Assembly: GCF_000204015.1 (NCBI RefSeq)
Contig: NZ_GL883079.1
Coordinates: 405,290-441,165, forward strand
Length of the DNA: 35,876 nt
Direction: 5' to 3'
Origin: Asticcacaulis biprosthecium C19
GTDB lineage: Bacteria > Pseudomonadota > Alphaproteobacteria > Caulobacterales > Caulobacteraceae
The position numbers were made by a program, and so were the translations under genes. Of this stretch, positions 27,896 through 35,876 are shown piece after piece (the first letter of the stretch is position 1; each line of letters begins with the position of its first letter). The notes under the pieces are model-generated. The model saw only the letters and a list, made by a program, of their open reading frames with translations, was not told the origin of the DNA and did not search any database.

Positions 27896-27916
27896 TTGTT
27901 CCGTCCGTCGGAACAA
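27896..27916. promoter_or_regulatory. 21-bp perfect palindrome in the lexA leader
   Basis: TTGTTCCG (27896-27903) and CGGAACAA (27909-27916) are perfect 8-base inverted arms around TCCGT. It lies between the SOS box and the lexA start, 22 bases before the ATG. The arms contain GTTC and GAAC half-sites, so it may be a second LexA or other repressor site, or an RNA hairpin in the 5' leader. Confidence 0.5.
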
Positions 27917-27936
27917 GTCATGAACTCATGGCCGAT

Positions 27937-27951
27937 GTTCTATATGTGTTC
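27937..27951. promoter_or_regulatory. lexA: LexA-binding SOS box of lexA
   Basis: GTTC at 27937-27940 and GTTC at 27948-27951 are separated by exactly 7 bases (TATATGT), the established alphaproteobacterial SOS box GTTC-N7-GTTC. Read on the lexA strand it is GAAC-ACATATA-GAAC and overlaps a TATA-containing -10-like stretch, so LexA bound here would block its own promoter. Confidence 0.85.
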
Positions 27952-27960
27952 CCGTTAATG

Positions 27961-28755
27961 TCAAGCTAACGCCAATAGATTTTTGGTCGCTTCCGTCACA
28001 TCGACTTGCCGCATAAGGCTTTCGCCGACCAGCATGGCGGTCGCGCCGGTGAAAGCCAGCCTTTGCACGTCGAAGGGCGTAAAAATACCGCTTTCGGCCA
28101 CAAGGACGTGGTCGCTCGGCACCCTTTCGGCCAGCACTTCGGTTGTCTTCAGATCGACACTGAAATCCCTGAGATTACGGTTATTTATCCCAATCAGCTT
28201 GGATCGCAGCTTAAGGGCTCTTTCCATCTCGTCGGCATCATGGACTTCCACCAGCGCGTCCATGCCGTAGTGGTGTGCGGCGTCGATCAGGTCTTCCGCC
28301 AGGACGTCGTCGACCATGGCCATGATCACCAGAATCGCATCGGCGCCCAGGGCTCGCGATTCGGTCACCTGCCAGGCATCGACCAGAAATTCCTTGCGGA
28401 TACAGGGGAGGGTGACGGCGGACCGTGCTGCTTGGAAGTGTGATTCGTGCCCCTGGAAGCTGGGATTGTCGGTCAAGATCGACAGACAAGACGCCCCGCC
28501 CGCTTGGTAACACTGCGCCAGGAAGGCGGGGTCGAAATCTTCGCGAATCAGTCCTTTGGACGGGCTGGCCTTCTTGACCTCGGCGATCAGTGACAGGCTC
28601 TGCGGGCGCTTGCCCTCTATCAGGGCCCGCATGAACCCCCGCGCCGGGCCAACGGCTTCGATCTGCGATTCGAGATCGCCCATGCTTATTGCCGTCCGCC
28701 GTTGGGCTACGTCTTCGCGCTTGTAGGTAGCGATCTGTTCCAGGATATCGGCCAT
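27961..28755 (-). CDS. trpC: Indole-3-glycerol phosphate synthase
   Basis: Closes the indole ring in tryptophan synthesis (CdRP to indole-3-glycerol phosphate). The ATG at 28755 has AAGGAG five bases upstream and gives 264 residues, the usual size for a stand-alone enzyme; a TTG 24 bases further back is less likely. TIM-barrel motifs are [15 protein letters not shown] with the catalytic Lys pair near 61-67, [22 protein letters not shown] and LVAESGI. Unlike E. coli, it is not fused to TrpF. It ends the trpG-trpD-trpC unit, 63 bases after trpD. Confidence 0.97.
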   Translation of the reverse strand: MADILEQIATYKREDVAQRRTAISMGDLESQIEAVGPARGFMRALIEGKRPQSLSLIAEVKKASPSKGLIREDFDPAFLAQCYQAGGASCLSILTDNPSFQGHESHFQAARSAVTLPCIRKEFLVDAWQVTESRALGADAILVIMAMVDDVLAEDLIDAAHHYGMDALVEVHDADEMERALKLRSKLIGINNRNLRDFSVDLKTTEVLAERVPSDHVLVAESGIFTPFDVQRLAFTGATAMLVGESLMRQVDVTEATKNLLALA

Positions 28756-28818
28756 GGAAGCTCCTTTACTCTGCCGCAAGCCTACGCGTTCGGTAAGGCG
28801 GTGAAAAATCAGTCTTTG

Positions 28819-29832
28819 TCAGGAATGCGTGATAGCGGCGAGACGGTCCAGGGCCTGGCGCGCCTTACCGCTGTCGATGGTCTCGGCCGCCAAAGCAATT
28901 CCATCCTTCAAGGTTTCGACCTTGTCGCCGACCAGGAAGGCAGCCGCCGAGTTCAGCAGGACGATATCGCGATAGGCGCCCTTTTCGCCCTCAAGCATCG
29001 CGCGCAGCGCGGCGGCGTTGTGTTCAGGGGCGCCGCCGACGATATCCGCCAGGGCGGCACGCGGCAGGCCGACGGCTTCGGGCGTGACGCGGAACAGACG
29101 GACATTGCCGTTATGCCATTCAGCGACTTCGGTTTCGCCAGTCGTTGTCAGTTCATCCAGTCCCGAGCCGTGCACGGACCAGGCCCGCGTGGCACCCAGC
29201 GCGCCCAGGGCTTGGGCAATTGGCTCGACAAAGCGCACATGCGGGACACCGACGACCTGCCGTTTCGCACCTGCTGGATTAGAAAGCGGTCCCAAGAGAT
29301 TGAAAATCGTGCGGAAACCTAATTGCTGGCGGATCGGTGAGACGTGCCGCATGGCGCCATGGTGCGCCTGGGCGAACAGGAAGCAGATCCCGGCTTCGTC
29401 CAACGCCTTGCGCTGCTGTTCCAGCGTGGCCTCGATGTTGACCCCAAGCGCCGATAGGACATCGGCCGTGCCGGACTTGGAGGTAATGGCGCGGTTGCCG
29501 TGTTTGGCGACCTTCAATCCGCCGCCGGCGGCGACAAAGCCGACCGCGGTCGAGATGTTCAATGTGTGCAGGCCATCGCCGCCCGTGCCGCAAACGTCGA
29601 CGACATCGTAGGGATGGTCCAGCTTGATGGCGGCATTGCGCATGGCGCGGGCGCAGGCGGCGATTTCCCCGACGGTTTCCCCGCGCAGGCGGATGGCGGT
29701 GACAGCCGCGGCAACCTGGGCCGGGGTGGGTTCGCCGCGTAGGCAGGCCGCAAAGAAGGTTTCGGCGTCGTCACCGTCCAGGGTGGCACCGTCCGCCAGT
29801 TTGGCCAGCAGAGGCTTGAAGGCGTCAGACAT
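28819..29832 (-). CDS. trpD: Anthranilate phosphoribosyltransferase
   Basis: Joins anthranilate to PRPP, second step of tryptophan synthesis. The 337 residues carry the PRPP loop [14 protein letters not shown] at 82-95, the pair [21 protein letters not shown] at about 110-130 (normally KHGNRxxSSxSGSADVLExLG), and [30 protein letters not shown]. The frame is open upstream to 30117, but that stretch is trpG in another frame; the ATG at 29832 overlaps the trpG stop by 8 bases. Stand-alone TrpD, not fused to TrpG. Confidence 0.97.
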   Translation of the reverse strand: MSDAFKPLLAKLADGATLDGDDAETFFAACLRGEPTPAQVAAAVTAIRLRGETVGEIAACARAMRNAAIKLDHPYDVVDVCGTGGDGLHTLNISTAVGFVAAGGGLKVAKHGNRAITSKSGTADVLSALGVNIEATLEQQRKALDEAGICFLFAQAHHGAMRHVSPIRQQLGFRTIFNLLGPLSNPAGAKRQVVGVPHVRFVEPIAQALGALGATRAWSVHGSGLDELTTTGETEVAEWHNGNVRLFRVTPEAVGLPRAALADIVGGAPEHNAAALRAMLEGEKGAYRDIVLLNSAAAFLVGDKVETLKDGIALAAETIDSGKARQALDRLAAITHS

Positions 29833-30418
29833 AGAGGTTGTGGCTTTCGATGCCGGACAGTTCCAGGAAGTTGGCCAGAAGCTGGTGGCCGCCTTCGGTG
29901 GCGATCGATTCGGGATGGAACTGGACGCCGTAGATCGGCCGGGTCTTGTGCTGGACGCCCATGATTTCGCCGTCGGCCGTCCACGCGGTAATGATGAGGT
30001 CCTCGGGCAAGGTTTCCTTCTTGACGGCCAGCGAGTGGTAACGAGTCGCTGTAAAAGGGCTCGGTAAGTCTTTGAAAATACCCATATTGTTGTGATGTAT
30101 CTGAGATGTCTTGCCATGCATCAGGGTCTTGGCGCGGATGACATCGCCGCCATAGGCCTGGCCTATGGATTGGTGACCCAAGCAGACGCCCAGGACGGGC
30201 ATGTCTTCCGGCGCGGCGCGCAGCAGAGGCAGGCAAATGCCGGCCTGGTCGGGTGCGCACGGGCCAGGCGAGAGGAGTATCGCCTTTGGCGCCAAAGCCA
30301 GAGCATCCTGAACACTGAGGGCATCGTTACGATAAACCTGCGTGTCGGCGCCCAACTCGGCCAGATAGTGGACGAGATTGTAGGTAAAGCTGTCGTAGTT
30401 GTCGATGACCAGGATCAT
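29825..30418 (-). CDS. trpG: Anthranilate synthase glutamine amidotransferase component
   Basis: Class I glutaminase that supplies ammonia to TrpE. The 197 residues hold the catalytic triad: C79 in [13 protein letters not shown]168 and E170 in GVQFHPESI. The oxyanion-loop [15 protein letters not shown] lies at 48-62. It starts [20 protein letters not shown] lies 6 bases before the ATG. trpE, its partner, is on the same strand but separated by an opposite-strand small gene, so the two may be made from different transcripts. Confidence 0.97.
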   Translation of the reverse strand: MILVIDNYDSFTYNLVHYLAELGADTQVYRNDALSVQDALALAPKAILLSPGPCAPDQAGICLPLLRAAPEDMPVLGVCLGHQSIGQAYGGDVIRAKTLMHGKTSQIHHNNMGIFKDLPSPFTATRYHSLAVKKETLPEDLIITAWTADGEIMGVQHKTRPIYGVQFHPESIATEGGHQLLANFLELSGIESHNLYV

Positions 30419-30455
30419 GGGGCGCCTCCAGCCTTGTATGTAAGGAAAAGTGCCC

Positions 30456-30468
30456 GGCTTTAAAAGCC
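30456..30468. repeat. Short inverted repeat before trpG
   Basis: GGCTTT-A-AAAGCC at 30456-30468 is a perfect 13-base inverted repeat 38 bases before the trpG start. It could be an operator or part of the leader; no leader peptide with Trp codons is evident. Confidence 0.3.
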
Positions 30469-30485
30469 TTAAGATTTTGCTTTTT

Positions 30486-30503
30486 GGTTAAGATTGATTA
30501 ACC
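30486..30503. promoter_or_regulatory. 18-bp palindrome GGTTAA-N6-TTAACC (CtrA-like half-sites)
   Basis: GGTTAA at 30486-30491 and TTAACC at 30498-30503 form perfect arms. TTAA also occurs at 30469 and 30513. The CtrA box of Caulobacterales is TTAA-N7-TTAA; here the spacing is 6, so CtrA binding is possible but not canonical. It lies about 50 bases before the small membrane protein and 70 before trpG (divergent). Confidence 0.4.
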
Positions 30504-30550
30504 GATGCGGGGTTAACTGCCGACATACAAAGTCTGTGCGCAGGTGTTTT

Positions 30551-30793
30551 ATGTCCGACCGCGATCATCGCCTTGATCATGCCCTTGAGCTTCTGTCGAC
30601 CCGGGGGAAGCCGCGTAACGGCCTGCTGGCTATGGCGGCTGTGGCGGGTTTTGCCCTGTCGGGGGCTTTGCTGGCGACGGTGGCTGGGAGCGAGCCGGCT
30701 AAACAGGTTGTGGCTCAGGCTGAACCGGTGGTTCAAGTAAAGCAGCAGGCGGATTTTGAGCTGTCCGCCATGACCGCCGTGGTGGAACACTAA
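30551..30793 (+). CDS. Small single-span membrane protein of unknown function
   Basis: I do not recognise this family. The 80-residue protein begins MSDRDHRLDHALELLSTRGK with a charged cytoplasmic-looking segment. It has one membrane span at about 24-44 (LLAMAAVAGFALSGALLATVAG) and a short Gln/Val-rich tail ending AMTAVVEH outside. AGGTG at 30542-30546 precedes the ATG. It is on the opposite strand to trpE and trpG and sits between them. Codon use looks like the neighbours, and the clear membrane segment supports a real gene. Function unknown. Confidence 0.65.
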   Translation: MSDRDHRLDHALELLSTRGKPRNGLLAMAAVAGFALSGALLATVAGSEPAKQVVAQAEPVVQVKQQADFELSAMTAVVEH

Positions 30794-30811
30794 CCGAAAG
30801 ACTTAAGACAT

Positions 30812-30830
30812 GCGGGGTCACAAACCCCGC
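30812..30830. terminator. Hairpin between the small gene and trpE
   Basis: GCGGGGT (30812-30818) pairs with ACCCCGC (30824-30830) around a 5-base loop. It lies between two converging gene ends but has no T-run, so it may only assist factor-dependent termination. Confidence 0.45.
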
Positions 30831-30836
30831 GCCCCA

Positions 30837-32339
30837 TTAGTTCTTTTGGTAGATGTACCGCCAGGCGTCCTGCGCAGCCTTGATCAGCGCACTGGCCTTA
30901 TGGCACGTTTCTTCATATTCCATCTGCGGCACGCTGTCAGCGACAACGCCGGCGCCGGCTTGGACATAGATCATCTGGTCCTTGAAGATGGCGGTACGAA
31001 GCACGATACAGACATCGACGCTGCCGCTGCTGCTGATGTAGCCAACACCGCCACCATAACCGACCCCGCGTTTCACGGCTTCCAGTTCGTCGATGATCTC
31101 CATCGCCCGTACCTTCGGTGCACCCGACAGCGTTCCCGCCGGCAAGGCGGCCAGCAAGGCATCCACCGGGTCCAGGTCCGCCGGTGCATCGCCTTCCACG
31201 TTCGAAACGATGTGCATAACGTGGCTGTAGCGTTCGATGATGAACTTCTCAGTCACCTTCACCGTGGCCGGTTTGGCCACCCGGCCGACATCGTTGCGCC
31301 CCAGGTCCAGCAGCATCAGATGTTCCGACAGTTCCTTCGGATCGGCGAGAAGCTCCGTCTCCAGAGCCTTGTCTTGCTCGGCTGTCTTGCCACGAGGACG
31401 CGTTCCGGCGATCGGCCGGATGGTCAGCTTGCCGTCGCGGACACGCACCAGGATTTCCGGCGACGATCCCGCCAACTGGAACTCACCGAAGTTCAGATAG
31501 AACAGGTAAGGCGAGGGATTGTGCCGGCGCAGGCTGCGGTAGAAGGCAAACGGATCCAGCCCATAGGACGCCTCGAAACGGTGGCTCAGCACCACCTGGA
31601 AAATATCGCCCGCCGCGATATACTCCTTGGACGCCGTCACCATAGCGCCGAAATCGATCGGCGAGGTCGGCGACATCAAGGGTTCCTGGTTGTGGTCACG
31701 CGGCGTCGGTTGAGCGGCCAAAGGCACGCGTAGATCCGCCTCGACCGTGTCCAGACGTGCGCATGCAGCGCTATAGGCGTCCTGGGCGCGAGCGGCGTCC
31801 GGCCAGACCGGTGAGGCCAGCAAAATCTCGTGCGCGACATTGTCGAAGACGCAGATGACGCTGGGGCGAACCACGACGGCATCCGGCAAGGCCAAGGGAT
31901 CGGGATTGGCCTGGCCCAAGGGCTCGATCAACCGCACCATGTCGTAGCCGAAGACGCCGAACAAGCCTGAGACCATCGGCGGCAGTCCCTCGGGGATGGC
32001 CATTTTGTTGGAAGCCACCAGTCCGCGCAGGCTCTCAAGCGTTGGAGAGGCTTCGACGGTATACAATCCTTTGGTTATGGCGGCCGAACCTTCCGCCAAC
32101 TCGGCGCGTTCACCGAAGCAGCGCCAGACCATGTCCGGATTCAACGTCAGGATAGAATAGCGACCCGACAGGGCACCGCCTTCGACCGATTCGAACAGGA
32201 AACTGTAAGGCCGGTCACGACCCAACTTAAGATAGGCCGATACCGGTGTTTCCAGATCGTCTATCAGCTTCCGCCAGACGATTTGTGGCTGACCAGCATC
32301 ATAGGCGGCTTCAAACGTACTCTGGGCGACAACCGTCAT
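30837..32339 (-). CDS. trpE: Anthranilate synthase component I
   Basis: Converts chorismate plus ammonia (from TrpG) to anthranilate, the first and feedback-inhibited step of tryptophan synthesis. With the ATG at 32339 it has 500 residues. A GTG at 32354, overlapping the upstream stop as GTGA, would add five residues and is a real alternative. The N-terminal regulatory part has ETPVSAYLKLG and SFLFESVEGG, in the place of the Trp-binding LLES element. The chorismate-binding half includes SSPEILVRV, IRPIAGTRPRGKT, LLDLGRNDVGRVA, GTLSGAPKVRAMEIIDELE and GYISSSGSVDVCI. Confidence 0.96.
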   Translation of the reverse strand: MTVVAQSTFEAAYDAGQPQIVWRKLIDDLETPVSAYLKLGRDRPYSFLFESVEGGALSGRYSILTLNPDMVWRCFGERAELAEGSAAITKGLYTVEASPTLESLRGLVASNKMAIPEGLPPMVSGLFGVFGYDMVRLIEPLGQANPDPLALPDAVVVRPSVICVFDNVAHEILLASPVWPDAARAQDAYSAACARLDTVEADLRVPLAAQPTPRDHNQEPLMSPTSPIDFGAMVTASKEYIAAGDIFQVVLSHRFEASYGLDPFAFYRSLRRHNPSPYLFYLNFGEFQLAGSSPEILVRVRDGKLTIRPIAGTRPRGKTAEQDKALETELLADPKELSEHLMLLDLGRNDVGRVAKPATVKVTEKFIIERYSHVMHIVSNVEGDAPADLDPVDALLAALPAGTLSGAPKVRAMEIIDELEAVKRGVGYGGGVGYISSSGSVDVCIVLRTAIFKDQMIYVQAGAGVVADSVPQMEYEETCHKASALIKAAQDAWRYIYQKN

Positions 32340-32350
32340 TCCGATCCCCG

Positions 32351-34288
32351 TCACGACTTACTTCCGGCCTTGCTCGATGACTCGCTGCCGGCCGCTGCGG
32401 GCGGTTCCAGACCCAGGGCACGGTAGGCCGCTTCCGTGTTCGACTTGGCCTTGACGGCCACGCGCGCATTCTTCTGTATCACGGTGCCCATGTCTTGCCC
32501 CAGCGCCTGGCTGGCCTGAGCCTTGCTCATCGTCGCCATCGTATTGGCCTGGGTTGCATCGCCCTGGTGGATGGCGTCGAGACGCCCAATGGCGACGGCG
32601 GGAACACCCTGGACCGGCATTTCGGCGACGAAGGTCTCACCGGCCTTGGATGAAAACACGCGCGCAGCCACGGCCTGGGGCATCTGCATCTGCTGCGCCG
32701 TCTGCAAGGTTATGGCCTTCTGGCTGCGCACCTCGGCCTTGTAGCTGGCGGCAACGGCTGCCAGCGTCTCGCCCTTGGCAAGGCGCGCCATGGCCTTGTC
32801 GGCTTCAGCGTTGATGGTTTCCGCTGCCTTTTCACGACGCCACAGAACCGCCAATTCGGCTTGGACCTGGGCAAGGGGGGGCGCACCCGACGGCTGCAGT
32901 CCGGTGAGCTTCAAAGCAAAATACTCGCCTTCGCCCAGCGGCAGGACTTCCGATACGCTGCCGACCTGCGGCAGATCGAAAATACCCTTCACGAGGGCGC
33001 CATAGGTCGAATAGTTGGTGCCCGACCGGCCCATGCCGTCGGCCGTAATGGGCTCCAGCGGCGCGACGGTGAGGTTCAGGCGCCGGGCCGCGGCGTCGAA
33101 TTCCTCGCCCTTGGCCAAGGCGTCGGCAAAGGCGTTGGTGGCCTCATTCAACTTCTCGGTGGCCCGTTGGCGGCGCAGCTCTTCGTCCAGTTGAGCGCGG
33201 GCGCTTTCAAACGATGGCGCCGAGCCAATCTTGATCTCGCCCATCTTTATGACCGAGATGCCCAGTGTGCCCTGAACGGGAGCAGAAATCTCACCGGTCT
33301 GCATCTTGAACGCGGCTTCGGCAATCTTGTCGTCGGCAACCGCCGTCTGCGGACGCAGGCTGTAGGAAATGACTTCGCCCTTGTTAGCCTTGGCGGCCTC
33401 TTCAGCGCTGCGGCCGGCCTTCAGCGCGGCGGAAACCTTATTGGCCGCCGCCATATCGGGGGCGCGAACCTGAACGAAGGTGCGCACCTCCGGCGTTGCC
33501 AGGGAAGCGCGGCGGCTTTCGTACAACTGGCGCAGGTCTTCGTCGCTGACACTGACCGACTTGGCGTAGTTCACGACCGAGAAGGTAATGACCGACGCGG
33601 CGCGCGATTCCGGCAGCGTGAAGCGCTGGAGATTAGCTTTGTAGAAGGTCTCGATGTCGGCTTGCGTCGGTTCGCCCGGCATGGTGACGTTCTGAGGTGA
33701 CAGGAAGAACATGCTGGCGTCGCGAGATTGCAGACCGAAGGCGGCGTCGGTGGCGGCGAAGACACGCGGAGCTTCGAGACCGGCCTGGGCGCTGCTGATG
33801 TATTGTTGCTCGGCGATCTGTTCGCGCAGGTCCGCTTCGAACATCTTGTCGGTCATATCGCGGCTGGCCAGTTGTTGGCGATAGGTATCCATATCGAAGC
33901 GGCCGGTTACGCTGTTGAAGAACAGCGGGATCTTGGCGACCTCGGCCAGGATCAGCTTGCTGGACGGCCGTACACCCAAGCGGTCGAGCCAGGCGATGGT
34001 CGCTTTGCGGTCCGTCAGTTGCGCCAGAAGTCGCCCTGGAATATTTTCTGCGATCAGCTGTTCGTTGGTAATCGTCTGACCCTGCGTCTCGTAATACCGC
34101 TTCATGCTGTCGACATTGGCCTTGAACTCGGCGGCCGTGACCTTGACGTTACCGGCGACGATAACGTCGGTGCTGTTGCTTCCACTAAAGTAGCTGGCGC
34201 CGCCCACACCGATGAAGGACGCGGCGATGAGGATCATCAGCCCTTTGAAAATCCAAGTCTTGGTAAAATCGCGCAGAATGCTGATCAT
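32351..34288 (-). CDS. ppiD: PpiD-like membrane-anchored periplasmic chaperone (SurA_N/rotamase)
   Basis: Probable periplasmic folding factor anchored near the Sec translocon. The 645 residues start with a short cytoplasmic part and one membrane span at about 15-34 (FKGLMILIAASFIGVGGASY). An SurA-like N-terminal chaperone domain follows (about 45-230), then a parvulin-type rotamase region (about 260-360, ATPEVRTFVQVRAPD to GTLGISVIKMGEI) and an Ala-rich helical C-terminal part ending in a Ser/Lys tail. E. coli PpiD (623) is similar in size and layout. Whether the rotamase is active is unclear. Its stop overlaps a possible trpE GTG start, so trpE may be co-transcribed. Confidence 0.9.
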   Translation of the reverse strand: MISILRDFTKTWIFKGLMILIAASFIGVGGASYFSGSNSTDVIVAGNVKVTAAEFKANVDSMKRYYETQGQTITNEQLIAENIPGRLLAQLTDRKATIAWLDRLGVRPSSKLILAEVAKIPLFFNSVTGRFDMDTYRQQLASRDMTDKMFEADLREQIAEQQYISSAQAGLEAPRVFAATDAAFGLQSRDASMFFLSPQNVTMPGEPTQADIETFYKANLQRFTLPESRAASVITFSVVNYAKSVSVSDEDLRQLYESRRASLATPEVRTFVQVRAPDMAAANKVSAALKAGRSAEEAAKANKGEVISYSLRPQTAVADDKIAEAAFKMQTGEISAPVQGTLGISVIKMGEIKIGSAPSFESARAQLDEELRRQRATEKLNEATNAFADALAKGEEFDAAARRLNLTVAPLEPITADGMGRSGTNYSTYGALVKGIFDLPQVGSVSEVLPLGEGEYFALKLTGLQPSGAPPLAQVQAELAVLWRREKAAETINAEADKAMARLAKGETLAAVAASYKAEVRSQKAITLQTAQQMQMPQAVAARVFSSKAGETFVAEMPVQGVPAVAIGRLDAIHQGDATQANTMATMSKAQASQALGQDMGTVIQKNARVAVKAKSNTEAAYRALGLEPPAAAGSESSSKAGSKS

Positions 34289-34520
34289 GAACGGTATTCC
34301 AACCTAAGAAACGCCGAGAATGGCGCTGAAATGTGCCTCCTCTTACGGCACAAATATGGCTGTTACAAAGGGAATTTATTTGTTCCACGGGATTCCGCGC
34401 CTTTTTCGTTGGCTTGGCGACACCTGTCGGTCTATGGTTTTTGCAAGTGCGCAATCGATTACCCCACAATGACGGGGAGGGGCGGCGCGCCTGCCACAAA
34501 AACAGCCAGCACAGAACGTA

Positions 34521-35258
34521 ATGCCACAACGCCATCTGATCGCGGCCAACTGGAAGATGAACGGTCTCAAGGCCGCACTTCCGGTCGCCGAAGCTATTGC
34601 CGATATTGCGCGCAACCACACATCCGAGGTTGTCATTTTTCCACCCGCCACGCTCCTCGCGCCAATGCAAAAGGTTCTGGAAGGTTCGCCCGTCAAGTTG
34701 GGTGGCCAGGACTGCCACTATATGGACGGCGGTGCCTATACAGGTGACATTTCCGCCGCACAGCTCAAGGATGCTGGGGCGTCCATGGTCATACTAGGCC
34801 ACTCGGAACGCCGTCACGGTCATCTCGAGCCGTGTGAACTGGTGGCCCGCAAGGTCAGAACGGCGCTGCGTGCCGGCCTGACGCCGATCATCTGCATCGG
34901 GGAGACCCTGGACCAGCGCAAGGCGGGCAAGACCGTCGACATCCTTACCAAGCAGCTCAAGGATAGTCTGCCCGACGAACTGGAGGGTCAGGAATTTCAC
35001 GTGTCTTACGAACCGGTGTGGGCTATCGGCACCGGCATGATCGCCTCCGATGCGCAGATCTGTGAAGCGATCGCATTGGTGAGAACCTGGTTGGACAACC
35101 GCTTTCCGGCGGCCACACCGAAACTCCTGTACGGCGGGTCGGTGAAGCCGTCCAATGCGGCGCACGTCCTGAAACTGTCGGGGGTCGGTGGCGCCCTGGT
35201 TGGCGGCGCCTCCCTGACCGTGGATGAGTTTGCACCGATCATTGCCGCGGGAGATTAA
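34521..35258 (+). CDS. tpiA: Triose-phosphate isomerase
   Basis: Interconverts dihydroxyacetone phosphate and glyceraldehyde 3-phosphate. The 245-residue TIM barrel has N10 and K12 in LIAANWKMNG, the electrophile H94 in VILGHSERR and the base E164 in VSYEPVWAIGTG. The phosphate-binding LLYGGSVKPSNA and GGALVGGASL are near the end. Flexible loop 6 reads GTGMIAS, where many homologues have GTGKTAT; the position varies and activity should not be affected. The gene is divergent from ppiD, 232 bases apart, with no strong Shine-Dalgarno. Confidence 0.97.
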   Translation: MPQRHLIAANWKMNGLKAALPVAEAIADIARNHTSEVVIFPPATLLAPMQKVLEGSPVKLGGQDCHYMDGGAYTGDISAAQLKDAGASMVILGHSERRHGHLEPCELVARKVRTALRAGLTPIICIGETLDQRKAGKTVDILTKQLKDSLPDELEGQEFHVSYEPVWAIGTGMIASDAQICEAIALVRTWLDNRFPAATPKLLYGGSVKPSNAAHVLKLSGVGGALVGGASLTVDEFAPIIAAGD

Positions 35259-35396
35259 GCTGGATGTTGTCTATCCGGACTTGTAATTCTGCCGGCAAGT
35301 CATATTTCTGACGCAACAGCTGCATTGCCCTATGGCCAACCGGCCGCGACAATGCTAATCCCCCGGCGACTTTCCTTCACGGTTCAAACACCTGAC

Positions 35397-35876
35397 ATGT
35401 TATTCGGCATCCTGCTTACCATCCAAATCCTCGTCTGCCTGGCCCTGGGCGGTCTGGTCCTGATCCAGCGTTCGGAAGGCGGCGCCCTCGGCATGGGCGG
35501 CGGTCCCGCCGGTCTGGTGTCGGCGCGCGGCGCCGGTAACCTGCTGACCAAGGCGACGTCCGTCCTGGGCATCCTGTTTTTCGCTCTGGCCATCGCCATG
35601 ACGATCGTCGGCAATATCGAGAGCCGCCGTGAACGCGCGTCGGCTCTGGAAAGCCTGGACACGTCCGGGCTGACGGTGCAAACGCCGGCGCAACAGACGC
35701 AGCAACCGGCTCCGGCCGCGGCTTCACAAGCGACCTCGTCGGCGCCGTCCCTGGCTGACCTGCCGCTGGGCGCTGTGACCTCGTCGGCCGCTCCCGCAGC
35801 CCAGGCGCCAGCTTCTCAGGCCCCGGCTTCTCAGGCACCAGCGTCTCAGGCACCCGCTGCGAAGGCGCCGGCGCCG
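35397..35876 (+). CDS. secG: Preprotein translocase subunit SecG, partial at window end
   Basis: Small inner-membrane subunit of SecYEG. The ATG at 35397 opens MLFGILLTIQILVCLALGGL, a first membrane span. It is followed by the SecG signature IQRSEGGALGMGGGP (24-38), then a second span at about 53-73 (ATSVLGILFFALAIAMTIVG). The frame is still open at the last base (160 codons seen), so the C-terminus is missing. After residue 80 comes a long Ala/Pro/Gln/Ser tail, including near-identical 5-residue units QAPAS from 35802 on. Extended tails are seen in alphaproteobacterial SecG. tpiA-secG adjacency is conserved. Confidence 0.92.
   Translation, partial: MLFGILLTIQILVCLALGGLVLIQRSEGGALGMGGGPAGLVSARGAGNLLTKATSVLGILFFALAIAMTIVGNIESRRERASALESLDTSGLTVQTPAQQTQQPAPAAASQATSSAPSLADLPLGAVTSSAAPAAQAPASQAPASQAPASQAPAAKAPAP
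35802..35876 (+). repeat. 15-bp in-frame tandem repeats in the secG tail
   Basis: Units at 35802, 35817, 35832 and 35847, plus a degenerate fifth at 35862, encode QAPAS, QAPAS, QAPAS, QAPAA and KAPAP. The codons differ between copies at third positions, so the repeats are not very recent duplications, or the amino-acid pattern is under selection. The array continues to the window end and may go on. Confidence 0.85.

Noticed and set aside
29833-30117. Upstream extension of trpD by 95 codons
   Set aside because: It overlaps trpG out of frame and looks random; [15 protein letters not shown] is the normal TrpD start.
35278-35301. Terminator after tpiA (GACTTG ... CAAGTC)
   Set aside because: Only six pairs with a 12-base loop and no T-run; too weak to call.
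1-35876. CRISPR arrays, prophage, insertion sequences, tRNA or rRNA genes
   Set aside because: No regularly spaced identical repeats, transposase or integrase genes, or tRNA/rRNA-like sequences were found on either strand.

Overview
The window looks like a chromosomal housekeeping segment of an alphaproteobacterium of the Caulobacterales; a Caulobacteraceae member such as Asticcacaulis is plausible, but the genus is my inference. The reasons are the short prolyl-tRNA synthetase without an editing insert, the use of LpxI in lipid A synthesis, the gene order proS-lolCD-dnaE ... rpsB-tsf-pyrH-frr-uppS-cdsA-dxr-rseP-bamA-skp-lpxD-fabZ-lpxA-lpxI-lpxB ... gltA-comEC-lexA-trp-ppiD-tpiA-secG, and a GTTC-N7-GTTC SOS box in the lexA promoter.

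Layout. Positions 98-3442 (+): proS, a LolC/E-type permease and LolD, all overlapping. Positions 3535-4208 (-): a FitAB/VapBC toxin-antitoxin pair inserted between lolD and dnaE, followed by about 400 bases without a gene that carry several repeats. Positions 4615-8037 (+): the replicative DNA polymerase III alpha subunit. Positions 8226-11517 (+): translation genes rpsB, tsf and frr together with pyrH, with a strong terminator after tsf. Positions 11556-23286 (+): an envelope cluster of uppS, cdsA, dxr, rseP, bamA, skp, lpxD, fabZ, lpxA, lpxI and lpxB. It covers undecaprenyl-phosphate, phospholipid, isoprenoid and lipid A synthesis plus outer-membrane protein assembly. Many starts overlap the preceding stop, which suggests translational coupling. 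Positions 23329-24618 (-): gltA, convergent with lpxB across a bidirectional terminator. Positions 24950-27175 (+): comEC, whose stop overlaps that of lexA (27172-27873, -). Then trpC, trpD and trpG (-), a small membrane protein (+), trpE and a PpiD-type chaperone (-), and divergently tpiA and the start of secG (+), which runs off the window end.

The most unusual points are these. lpxI carries an apparent single-base deletion in a C run; as a result the sequence reads as one continuous LpxI'-LpxB frame. A 143-bp near-perfect palindromic element begins at the lpxA stop codon. A tandem-repeat and palindrome cluster with DnaA-box-like sequences lies between fitAB and dnaE. The SOS box of lexA is accompanied by a second 21-bp palindrome. 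Most of the window is otherwise conserved core genome, and I see no convincing new multi-gene system, CRISPR array, prophage, insertion sequence, rRNA or tRNA.
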